A DNA stretch of 64,000 nt. Origin: Firm-13 sp037143795 (GTDB lineage: Bacteria > Bacillota > Clostridia > Saccharofermentanales > Saccharofermentanaceae). The stretch spans positions 79,540 through 143,539 of the forward strand of contig JBAWXZ010000009.1 in the NCBI GenBank assembly GCA_037143795.1, read 5' to 3'. Below, in pieces: positions 53,483-62,172 of the stretch (positions are counted from its first letter, which is position 1; every line of letters begins with the position of its first letter). The notes beneath the pieces were generated by a model. The model had not been told where the DNA came from, ran no database searches, and saw nothing but the letters and a program-made list of their open reading frames with translations. Both the position numbers and the translations under genes were made by a program.

Positions 53483-54323
53483 AAAAAACAGACTTGATGC
53501 AAATGACCGGAAAATTCGTCTCTTTTCACGAGGATTCATCTGGCTTTTTATTCTGATGACCGTATATCCAATCGTTTTTGTTATGCAGACATCTTTCAAA
53601 AAAACATCGGAATTCTATACGAATATTTGGGGTCTCCCAAAATTATGGGCGTTTGAAAATTATGTCAGTGCCTGGAGTGTTGCCAATATCGGTGAATATA
53701 TGCTCAACAGCCTTATCATCGTTGCCATAGTACTGCTGGTTACACTTTTTTGCGGCGCCCTTGCCGGATACGCCCTCTCGCGTTTTCATATACGGTTTGC
53801 CGAACTGATCATGCTTCTTATTCTGTTATGTACGATGACCCCGTCGGAAGGCGTCATTATGCCGATGTACCTTATGATCAGCAAAATGAAAATAGTCGGC
53901 ACATACACCTCGATGATTCTTCCCTATATCGGTTGGGGACTGCCGATGACAACTTATATATTCCGCAATTTCTTCAACACCCTGCCCAATGAATTACTGG
54001 AATCGGCACGTATTGACGGCTGTTCCGAGACAAAGACATTTGTTCTCATTGCAACACCGCTGATGCTTCCTGCGATTGCCACTAATGCAATTTTTCTCTT
54101 CGTATCCTGGTGGGGAGAATTACTCTGGGCCACTGTGGAACTTGCATCCTCTTCGATGAAGACCATCCCCATTGGCCTGGTTTCCTTCTCGGCTCAGTTC
54201 GGAACGGATTGGGGAACCCTGTCTGCCGCCGTCTGTATCGTCCTGACACCATTGGTGATATTTTTCTTATTCGTTCAGAAGTACTTTATTGGTGGGCTTA
54301 CGGGAGGTGCTGTCAAAGGGTAA
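53472..54323 (+). CDS. CUT1 (MalG/UgpE-type) sugar ABC permease, module 4
   Basis: 283 residues, six transmembrane helices. EAA loop LLESARIDGCSETKTFVLIATPL and C-terminal QKYFIGGLTGGAVKG. The ATG at 53472 has AAAGGAGA upstream, overlapping the end of the first permease. Gene order here is permease-permease-binding protein, the reverse of module 3. Confidence 0.9.
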   Translation: MSTRKNRLDANDRKIRLFSRGFIWLFILMTVYPIVFVMQTSFKKTSEFYTNIWGLPKLWAFENYVSAWSVANIGEYMLNSLIIVAIVLLVTLFCGALAGYALSRFHIRFAELIMLLILLCTMTPSEGVIMPMYLMISKMKIVGTYTSMILPYIGWGLPMTTYIFRNFFNTLPNELLESARIDGCSETKTFVLIATPLMLPAIATNAIFLFVSWWGELLWATVELASSSMKTIPIGLVSFSAQFGTDWGTLSAAVCIVLTPLVIFFLFVQKYFIGGLTGGAVKG

Positions 54324-54450
54324 TGGCCGAAAGCTGGATTTTGAATTTGCAGATCGTTGAAAATTGGATATTCTCGTAGTTTTGTGTGTTACAAAGGCCA
54401 GGGCAAAGAATTAGTATAAAATAAAAAAAGGAAATTCGGAGGGAAATGCA

Positions 54451-55773
54451 ATGAAGAAATTGATCAGTATCGCAGCAGCACTTGCAATGTCCATGTCCAT
54501 TTTACTGACAGGCTGCCAGACAGCCCAGACAGCAACAACCGCAGCAGCAACAACGGCCGGTGATGCAACCTCAGCAGTGACAACGGCAGCAGCAACAACC
54601 GCCGCCGCAACAACAGCAGGAGAGAAGAAGAACATAAAGTTCTACGGGAAAATTGTTGAATATACCGGCGGACCGGAAGCCTGCGACAAAATGCAGGAAA
54701 TTCTGAAGGACAAGTATAATATTGAATCATTGCAGGTTGACTGGGGTAACCTGGAAAAAGTAATCAGAACCGGTATTGCCAGCGGACAGCCCTGTGATGT
54801 ATACGAATATTGGACACAGGCTATCAAACCTTTCGCAGTTGATGGAATGGCCCTCGATTTAACACCCTATCTTGAAGCAGACGGCGGCGCCTGGAAAAAC
54901 ACTCTCAATCAGGCAGGCCTTTCTTCCGCAACGATCGACGGCAAAACGTATGCAGTTCCGATCACCTCGAACTTCAGCCTTTTCCTTGCCAACAAAGACC
55001 TTCTTGATGCCAATGGAATAACAATCCCGGAAAACTGGACCTGGGATCAGTTCCTCACATTCTGTCAGCAGTGCCAGGACAAAGGAATTTTCCCGATCGG
55101 ACATAACAGTGACAATCGTCAGGGCGACTGGTTCATTAGAAATGGTTTGCTTTCTGCCGCTGTATCAGCCGGTAAAGAAGTAGCCATGCAGAACGGAGAA
55201 ATCCCGGCAACAGACGCTATTTTCACTGATGTACTTACAAACGTTAAAAACATTTATGACGCAGGTTATGTCTATCCCGGTGAAGGCGCAGTTACTGTAA
55301 AGCTTGACGAAGTAAAAGCTGCCTTCTATCAGGGAAAAACCGCCCTTATGTCTTCTGTATCTGCCGGAGCAGCCGCAACAGCCGCTGAAGCACCTTTTAA
55401 GACTGTAGTTATTCCGTGGCCTTCAATGGGCAAAACAAATGCAGTACTCGGCGGATGCGACGGCTTGTTTATTCCATCCAATGTTGCAGATCCTGAAGCA
55501 GCAGTAGAAGTGCTCAAAACATATACAAGCGCAGAAGTTCAGAGCATTATGGCCGAAGGCGGCATCCCCGTAGCAAATACACAGGTTGTTGCTTCGAATC
55601 CGATTACGCAGAAAGCAATTGATATTTCTTCCGCTGTTTATCCTTTTGAGTTCATCTCCCTTAACACCAAATTGAATGAATATTCCTTTAATACTTCCCT
55701 GTCCGACCTAATCCTTAACGGCGGAGTAAAAACAGTACAGGACACCTATGAGCAGCTTAGAACAGCACAATAA
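54451..55773 (+). CDS. CUT1 family-1 sugar-binding lipoprotein, module 4
   Basis: 440 residues. Lipobox ILLTGC (Cys22), Thr/Ala-rich linker about 25-53, then a family-1 solute-binding domain (NIKFYGKIVEYTGGPEACDKM, CDVYEYWTQAIKPFAVDGMALDL, YAVPITSNFSLFLANKDLL, PENWTWDQF). Serves the two permeases upstream. No ATPase gene nearby. Followed by a strong terminator. Confidence 0.9.
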   Translation: MKKLISIAAALAMSMSILLTGCQTAQTATTAAATTAGDATSAVTTAAATTAAATTAGEKKNIKFYGKIVEYTGGPEACDKMQEILKDKYNIESLQVDWGNLEKVIRTGIASGQPCDVYEYWTQAIKPFAVDGMALDLTPYLEADGGAWKNTLNQAGLSSATIDGKTYAVPITSNFSLFLANKDLLDANGITIPENWTWDQFLTFCQQCQDKGIFPIGHNSDNRQGDWFIRNGLLSAAVSAGKEVAMQNGEIPATDAIFTDVLTNVKNIYDAGYVYPGEGAVTVKLDEVKAAFYQGKTALMSSVSAGAAATAAEAPFKTVVIPWPSMGKTNAVLGGCDGLFIPSNVADPEAAVEVLKTYTSAEVQSIMAEGGIPVANTQVVASNPITQKAIDISSAVYPFEFISLNTKLNEYSFNTSLSDLILNGGVKTVQDTYEQLRTAQ

Positions 55774-55802
55774 ATCAACATAATACAATCGCATACAAAT
55801 TG

Positions 55803-55845
55803 AATTCATGGCAGGGGGATTGTCTCCCTGCCATGAATTTCTTAT
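55803..55845 (+). terminator. Strong terminator after the module 4 binding-protein gene
   Basis: Perfect 14-bp stem AATTCATGGCAGGG / CCCTGCCATGAATT with a 9-base loop, followed by TTCTTAT. Placed between the importer and the glycosidase genes. Confidence 0.85.
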
Positions 55846-55890
55846 AAAATGCACAAGTAAAGCCGCGCGGTGCCAAAGGAGTTGAAAATA

Positions 55891-58173
55891 GTGAAGGAAC
55901 ATTACAAAAAGTATGATGTGGATTTTTTAACCCAAAGTGCAGATGCCGGAGGGTCTATGCCTCTTGGCGGGTATGATACCGGGTGTAATGTTTGGGTGGA
56001 AAACAATGTGCTTATGTTATATTTTCAGCAAAACGGAGGATTTGATGAAAATAATTCATTATTGAAGCAGGGTCGGCTTTCGATCAGTTTTTCAGAGAAT
56101 ATATTTGCAGATGGTTTCAGCCAGCGTCTGCAGCTTTATGATGGGAATATTGTAATTACAGGTCGAAAGGGCAGCCTGGATACCAGAATTGTCCTGTGGG
56201 CCAGCCGATTCTCACCTGCCGTTCACATTGAAGTAAATTCTCCGGATGAGATCGGCGTTACCGCCGTCTATGAAAACTGGAGAACACAAGACCGGAAAAT
56301 TGACAGCAGGGATTTTGAACTGTTCCAGTGCAAGGAAGTATGGGGATATCCCGGTGATGTCATTTTTTATAAGGACAGTGTAAAACCTGCTCGTAATGAA
56401 ATACTTTTTTACCACCAGAATGACAATCATCATCTGTCTTTTGACAAGGAGATGGATGCACAGGGCCTGAGTGAAGTAAAGGGTCAGATGTACAATCCCC
56501 AGAAGGATTTGATAACGGGAGGGCTTATCAGGACTCCCGGTATGAACTATCGCGGAAAGACTTCCGGCAAATACTGCGAAACGGATTTTGAAGGGTATAT
56601 ATTTGCTTCTGAAGTAAATACAGAAGAGCATAACATAGATATCTTTCTGCATACGGCTTCGTGTCCGGATACCGCAGTCTGGGAAAAACAGCTCCGGCTT
56701 GGAATCGGCAATGACACCATGGAACAGACGATAGAGGACTGGCATAAATACTGGGATAAAAGCTGGATTTTTATCGGCGGTTCAGAAGATAGTGCCTATT
56801 GGCGTATCAGTAGAAATTATCAGCTTTTCCGCTATATGCAGGGCTGCAATGAAGGAAGTGTGCTGCCGAACAAGTTCAATGGAGGGATGTTCACATATGA
56901 TCCTGCCCTTGCCATTCTTGGAAGCAGAATCGCCCCTCGGCATATGTGTGAAGACTATGATTCATGGACAGTCCGGGATAAAAGATATGCATACACACCT
57001 GATTACAGACGCTGGAGCGGAGGTACCTATACCATCCAGAACCAGCGCTGGCTCTACTGGCATATGCTTAAAAGCGGCGATTTCGGGATGATGCCTCAGC
57101 TGTTTGATTTTTTCGTCCGGCTGCTGCCCAACGAGAAAATCAGGACCGGGACCCAACTCAATATTGACGGCGCTGTATATCCCGAACAGCTGAACTCCTA
57201 CGGCTTATGCTGCACATGTGATCACGGCTGGGAGAATACAACAGGGTTTCCGGTAGAACAAATCAGGTATTTGTTCTCCAATCCCCTGGAAATAGGACTG
57301 ATGATACTCGAATACAATCGATTTACCGGTGAAGACATATCCCAATACATCGACTTCATCGATTCCGTTGTCAAGGTCTATCATAATTTCTACAAGTCTG
57401 ATGATATCAATGGAAAAATGATAATGTATCCTGCTAATGCACTTGAGACATATCACCCTGTCCGTAATCCCATCGACGGAATTGCCGCACTGATGTGCCT
57501 GCTGCCGCGATTACTCGATTTACCGGAACAATATGCAAGTGCCGGACAGCGAAAACTGTGGGCAGAGATTTTTCGCAGAATACCGCCGATATCCTACGAA
57601 CCATCTGATGGAAAAACTGTAATTAAGTACGCCGAGACAAAATCAGAAATTCATAATGTTGAGCTCCCTCAGATGTATGCTGTTTTCCCGTATGAAATAT
57701 TCGGGATCGGTAAGCCTGGACTTGAGACTGCCCGTAATACTGCAATCTTATCAGTTGAAGATCCTCAGCAGACGGATTGCATCAGCTGGCAGCACATGGG
57801 TGTGCATTATGCCCGATTGGGAATGAAGCCGGAGGCGCTCGCTTTTCTTGTGCGAAAAATGGATGATTCGGGAAGACGGTTTCCTGCATTTTGGGGAGCC
57901 GGATGGGATTGGACACCGGATTTTAACTGGGGCGGAAGCGGCTCCTTTCAGCTGCAGGAAATGCTCATGCAGACAATAGGCGACAACATATATCTTTTCC
58001 CTTGCTGGGATAAATCAATTGATGTCTCCTTCAAGCTGCATGCCCCCCATAATACGGTGGTGCAATGTACCCTGAAGAATGGCTTGATCAGCGGACTGCT
58101 GGTTACTCCGTCGCATCGTGAAAAAGACATTAAAATATTACTTTACGGGGAGACTGATTATGAGAATGCATGA
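55891..58173 (+). CDS. DUF5703-like glycoside hydrolase, (alpha/alpha)6-barrel type
   Basis: 760 residues, no signal peptide. The N-terminal beta-sandwich begins YKKYDVDFLTQSADAGGSMPLGGYDTG, like GH95/GH65-related proteins whose first strands read W.EA.PLGNG; the barrel part contains WHKYWDKSWIF, YQLFRYMQGCNEGSVLPNKFNGG and WSGGTYTIQNQRWLYWHML. I place it in the DUF5703 group from these; specificity is unknown. The GTG at 55891 is chosen because AAAGGAG lies 9 bases upstream. The last 14 bases overlap the next glycosidase gene, so the two are made together and act in the cytoplasm on an imported oligosaccharide. Confidence 0.7.
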   Translation: MKEHYKKYDVDFLTQSADAGGSMPLGGYDTGCNVWVENNVLMLYFQQNGGFDENNSLLKQGRLSISFSENIFADGFSQRLQLYDGNIVITGRKGSLDTRIVLWASRFSPAVHIEVNSPDEIGVTAVYENWRTQDRKIDSRDFELFQCKEVWGYPGDVIFYKDSVKPARNEILFYHQNDNHHLSFDKEMDAQGLSEVKGQMYNPQKDLITGGLIRTPGMNYRGKTSGKYCETDFEGYIFASEVNTEEHNIDIFLHTASCPDTAVWEKQLRLGIGNDTMEQTIEDWHKYWDKSWIFIGGSEDSAYWRISRNYQLFRYMQGCNEGSVLPNKFNGGMFTYDPALAILGSRIAPRHMCEDYDSWTVRDKRYAYTPDYRRWSGGTYTIQNQRWLYWHMLKSGDFGMMPQLFDFFVRLLPNEKIRTGTQLNIDGAVYPEQLNSYGLCCTCDHGWENTTGFPVEQIRYLFSNPLEIGLMILEYNRFTGEDISQYIDFIDSVVKVYHNFYKSDDINGKMIMYPANALETYHPVRNPIDGIAALMCLLPRLLDLPEQYASAGQRKLWAEIFRRIPPISYEPSDGKTVIKYAETKSEIHNVELPQMYAVFPYEIFGIGKPGLETARNTAILSVEDPQQTDCISWQHMGVHYARLGMKPEALAFLVRKMDDSGRRFPAFWGAGWDWTPDFNWGGSGSFQLQEMLMQTIGDNIYLFPCWDKSIDVSFKLHAPHNTVVQCTLKNGLISGLLVTPSHREKDIKILLYGETDYENA

Positions 58174-61100
58174 TCTGGAAAAAATACTGCCGAATCCTCC
58201 GGTCGAAAACAGAAGCGCTCTTTTCTGGGCCTGGAATGACAAGCTGGACCAAAAGGAATTGTTTACCCAAATGACGGACTTTAAGGATAAAGGCGCCGGC
58301 GGGTTTTTTATGCATTCCCGTGAAGGCCTTGAGACGGAGTACCTGTCGAAGGACTGGACTGATCTGATAGTCGCCGGCGCCAGGGAGGGCAGGAGAATCG
58401 GCTTAAATCCGTATATCTATGATGAAGATAAATGGCCTTCCGGAATGGCCGGCGGCAAGGTAGCAGAAGCTGACAAGGCGTTCGCGGCGACAGCCATTAC
58501 TTTGGCGGCCGGTAATCCAAAATGCCGTTATAGTTTTCTGGTCAGGCTCAAAGGAGATGCGATTCTTGCAGTGCACCAAGGAAATGATCCGGATGCAGGG
58601 GAGACCATTCTGGGAATAGACATCGAGCAGACCGCCGGACATGACTGGTACAGCGGGAGTGCGCCTGCGGACAATCTGAACCCCGGGAGTGTTAAAAAAT
58701 TCATTGAATTAACACATGAACGCTACCTGGCAGCTTTTGGAGGGGATTTTGACGGTGATATTAAAGGATTTTTTACCGACGAACCAAATTTTGCCGATTT
58801 TTTTGCGGCCTTTACACCCGGCAGGCCGTGGCTGCCGTGGACACAGGGATTCGATGCGGCATTTAATGAAAAACGCGGATATGACATTATACCCAATCTG
58901 CCTTTTTTGTTTTATGAGGGCACAGGTTGTGAGAAGATCCGGCATGATTACTGGCGGACGTTAACGGAACTGTTCAGCGAGACATATTTTAAGCAGATAT
59001 TTGACTGGTGCGAAGCAAATGGCGTGGCAAGCTGCGGACATCTGCTGTTTGAGAACGGGTTGGGATACCAGACGAGAGTCTGCGGCGCTGCAATGCCGCA
59101 GTATCGATACCTGCATGTGCCCGGAATTGATATACTCGGCGAACAGACCAGGGAATATTTGACGGTTAAGCAGTGCACAAGTGTGGCGAACCAATATCAA
59201 AGACAGACAATCAGCGAGACGTACGGCTGCAGCGGATGGGATTTCTCCTTTGAGGGCCAGAAATGGCTTTGGGACTGGCAGTCGGTCATGGGTATCGAGC
59301 TGCGATCGCAGCATCTCGCGCAGTATTCCATTAAAGGCTGCCGGAAAAGGGATTACCCGCCCTTCTTCAACTATCAGTCGCAGTGGTGGCAGCATGATAA
59401 GGTCATGGAAGATTACTGCGCAAGACTATCCGCATGTACAAGTGCCGGTGAAGTAGTGCGTCCGGTCCTCGTGATCCATCCGCAAAGCAGCATTTGGTGC
59501 AAAAGCGGCAGCCATCCAAGGGAGGATCTGTCCCATTTTGACAGCAATATGGGATGGACGGATCCGCATATCCTCGAGCTGAATAATCAGGGAGACGAAC
59601 TGAACCGGTTTGCAGAAGCCCTGCTTAAATCACAGTGCGATTTTGATTTTGGAGATGAAATCATATTGAGTGAAATTGCCTGCTGCAAAGACGGCGAACT
59701 TGTCGTGGGGGCAGGCCGGTATTCGACGGTTATTGTTCCGCAGATGTACAGTATTTTCAGCAGCACTCTGGCACTTTTAGAAGAACACAAAGCCGGAGGC
59801 GGACAGGTAATATGGATGCGCAGCATTCCGGCAATGATCGAAGGGCAGCCTGCGGATATAACCAGTCAATTGAAGGCCCCTCCCTGCGTAGCTTCTGACT
59901 TTGCTGAGGTTATGAGGCTGGTCGAACCACTACGGTTAATTGGTATTACCGATATCTACACGCAGAATACGGCACCCATCATGACCAGCATTCACAGGAT
60001 CGAAGATGGTTATGTTGTAATTGCTGTAAATAATGACCGCGACAGGGGATATATGTGCCAGGTTAAATTAGGTTTTTCAGGTGAGGTGCGTGAGTTTTCA
60101 CCGTTAAGCGGTGCGTTTTCTCCAGTAGCGACAGACGGGAACATGAACTTTTATGCCGATTTTACAAAAGCAGACTGTAAGGTGTATTTTGTGGACTGCA
60201 GCAAAAAGCCTCAGATTCGTTCCCTATTCCGCAGAATAATTGATGTGCATGCATCGCTGCCGGTTGTCGCTTGTTTAGGGGCGGCTGCGGAATTTTCGCG
60301 GACGATGCCTAATACATTAACACTGGATATGTGCCGCCTCAAAGAAGGAGATATCTGGAGTACGCCGGGGGAAGTCTGGCAAATACAGCGTCAAATCCGC
60401 GAAAAGGCTGGGTTTATGCAGATTTTCGGCAATGGGATACCCATGCGCTATACCTGGATCAATCAGGAAAAACCTGCGGTGCATATTGAACTCCGATTTG
60501 ACTTTGAAGTTGCTGCTATGCCGCAGACGGATGTCTATCTGGCCATTGAAGACAGTGATAGATTTGAAATTACCTGCAACGGAATACTGTGCACGCAGAA
60601 TAATGGTTATTTGCTGGATAAAAGCATCCATAAAGTCAGGCTGGAAAACGTACGATGCGGAGCCAACCGGATCATTGTCTGCTGTAATTACACGCATGAT
60701 ATGGAATTGGAGGATGTATATCTTTGCGGGGACTTTGCCGTCGACATGAAGGGTCGAATTACCTGTGAGCCGGATAAGCTGCATTTCGGTGACTGGTGCC
60801 TGCAGGGATATCCCAATTACGCCGGCAGCATCATTTACCATTTTGCCTTTGACAGCGATCATGAAAAGATCATGCTGCGCCTCGGTGAATACCGGGGAAC
60901 ACTTGCTATTGTCCGGATAAATGGAGGCAGCAACCAATATATTCCCTTTTCCTCGGCCAATCCTCTTGCACTTGAAGCCAGAATGGGCCGCAATGAAATC
61001 GAAATCGAGGTGGTTGGAAGCAACAGGAATCTGTTCGGTCCGCTGCATCAGAAGTACACAGGAAGCAGCCGTATTGACTGGCACGATTTCCGAACCGAGG

Positions 61101-61186
61101 GCGCGCTCTTTTCCCGGGAACAGGTCCTGAAACCTTACGGACTGATGGGGCAGATACATATTTTGTATCAGGAGGAGAGAACGTGA
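58160..61186 (+). CDS. Large glycosyl hydrolase, GH106 (alpha-L-rhamnosidase)-like
   Basis: 1008 residues, no signal peptide. The N-terminal barrel shows ALFWAWNDKLDQKELFTQMTDF, GAGGFFMHSREGLETEYLS and YIYDEDKWPSGMAGGKV, then GFFTDEPNF with a candidate catalytic Glu, and SETYGCSGWDFSFEGQKW. C-terminal beta domains end in a jelly-roll-like region. These features fit GH106-type alpha-L-rhamnosidases and unclassified relatives; the assignment to GH106 itself is tentative. The ATG at 58160 has GGGGAG 7 bases upstream and overlaps the previous gene by 14 bases. A rhamnosidase would suit the mutarotases of modules 1 and 2. Confidence 0.7.
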   Translation: MRMHDLEKILPNPPVENRSALFWAWNDKLDQKELFTQMTDFKDKGAGGFFMHSREGLETEYLSKDWTDLIVAGAREGRRIGLNPYIYDEDKWPSGMAGGKVAEADKAFAATAITLAAGNPKCRYSFLVRLKGDAILAVHQGNDPDAGETILGIDIEQTAGHDWYSGSAPADNLNPGSVKKFIELTHERYLAAFGGDFDGDIKGFFTDEPNFADFFAAFTPGRPWLPWTQGFDAAFNEKRGYDIIPNLPFLFYEGTGCEKIRHDYWRTLTELFSETYFKQIFDWCEANGVASCGHLLFENGLGYQTRVCGAAMPQYRYLHVPGIDILGEQTREYLTVKQCTSVANQYQRQTISETYGCSGWDFSFEGQKWLWDWQSVMGIELRSQHLAQYSIKGCRKRDYPPFFNYQSQWWQHDKVMEDYCARLSACTSAGEVVRPVLVIHPQSSIWCKSGSHPREDLSHFDSNMGWTDPHILELNNQGDELNRFAEALLKSQCDFDFGDEIILSEIACCKDGELVVGAGRYSTVIVPQMYSIFSSTLALLEEHKAGGGQVIWMRSIPAMIEGQPADITSQLKAPPCVASDFAEVMRLVEPLRLIGITDIYTQNTAPIMTSIHRIEDGYVVIAVNNDRDRGYMCQVKLGFSGEVREFSPLSGAFSPVATDGNMNFYADFTKADCKVYFVDCSKKPQIRSLFRRIIDVHASLPVVACLGAAAEFSRTMPNTLTLDMCRLKEGDIWSTPGEVWQIQRQIREKAGFMQIFGNGIPMRYTWINQEKPAVHIELRFDFEVAAMPQTDVYLAIEDSDRFEITCNGILCTQNNGYLLDKSIHKVRLENVRCGANRIIVCCNYTHDMELEDVYLCGDFAVDMKGRITCEPDKLHFGDWCLQGYPNYAGSIIYHFAFDSDHEKIMLRLGEYRGTLAIVRINGGSNQYIPFSSANPLALEARMGRNEIEIEVVGSNRNLFGPLHQKYTGSSRIDWHDFRTEGALFSREQVLKPYGLMGQIHILYQEERT

Positions 61187-61196
61187 GAGAGTTACT

Positions 61197-62114
61197 TTAT
61201 TCTACATCCAGGATATAAGGCTGATACCATTCAACAGCTTTTGCAATGCTCTTTTTAAGGGACATGCCCTGGCCGGCAAGTGCTGTGATTTTGTTGCATG
61301 TTTCCGGGGCTGATACGGAATAAGGGTTGATTTTAATCAGGGCGCCGACACAGTCGACAAACCAGGTGGTGTTCTCCAGACAGACGAAGCCTTTTATCCG
61401 GTATGTATCTTCAACAAACATACGGATAAACTGTTCAAGCTGATACACACTCATCGTATCGTTTATCTGAATAGTTGCTTTCTGCAGGGTAATATCCTGG
61501 GTCTGGAAACGCGGTTTCTCTTCGTGTGACGGAACGTTCAGCGCGTCGAGCCATTCCTGTCTGATCTCCCCGAAGCTGGTACGGTAAATAACCAGTTCCG
61601 GATAATGATCCAAAATCAGTTTCTCTACCGCGTCCGCCTGTTCCGGCGTCGCAATGTCAGTCTTGTTGATCAGTGCCATGTCACTGACACTGAGCTGCTT
61701 GTTGCATACACGTGCCGTATGGAATACCTTTGGAAAGCTGACGGCATCGACAAGACAGATGCTTCCTTTAAAGTTGATGGAGCTGAACCGGGGATTCGTT
61801 GTGAGAATTTTGCGGATATTTGTCGGATCGGACAGTCCCGATGCCTCTACAAGCAGAATCTCGGGCGGGTCGGACAGCGCATTTTCCAATACTTCCTCGA
61901 ATTTATCCAGACGGCAGGAGCAGAAAATGGAGCCGTTGTTGATTTCATCCAACGCAACACCAAGCTCAGCGAGGAGCTTGCCGTCAATACCTTCTTTGCC
62001 GAATTCATTTACAATGACCCGCAGCCGGAAAGAAGACAGCATACGAATCAGGTTCTTGAGAAAAGTGGTTTTCCCTGCGCCCAAAAACCCCGTAATAAGA
62101 TATAACTGCACCAT
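61197..62114 (-). CDS. G3E-family (CobW/YjiA) GTPase, putative metallo- or cobalamin chaperone
   Basis: 305 residues. Walker A GFLGAGKTTFLKN (9-21), the metal-binding loop as Cys65-Ser-Cys67 (IFCSCRLD, where C-x-C-C is usual, the second paired Cys being Arg), VEASGLSDP, and NKTD for guanine recognition. The C-terminal CobW_C domain follows. G3E proteins insert or deliver metals or cobalamin (CobW, MeaB-related). It lies 58 bases behind the UroD-thioredoxin fusion gene in the same direction, so a role in loading or maintaining the methyltransferase or corrinoid protein is a reasonable inference. Confidence 0.85.
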   Translation of the reverse strand: MVQLYLITGFLGAGKTTFLKNLIRMLSSFRLRVIVNEFGKEGIDGKLLAELGVALDEINNGSIFCSCRLDKFEEVLENALSDPPEILLVEASGLSDPTNIRKILTTNPRFSSINFKGSICLVDAVSFPKVFHTARVCNKQLSVSDMALINKTDIATPEQADAVEKLILDHYPELVIYRTSFGEIRQEWLDALNVPSHEEKPRFQTQDITLQKATIQINDTMSVYQLEQFIRMFVEDTYRIKGFVCLENTTWFVDCVGALIKINPYSVSAPETCNKITALAGQGMSLKKSIAKAVEWYQPYILDVE

Positions 62115-62172
62115 ATGCTGTCCCGCTTTCCTGATGTGTTTTCCGAATTGTTCCGGTTGATTGCAATTAGAA

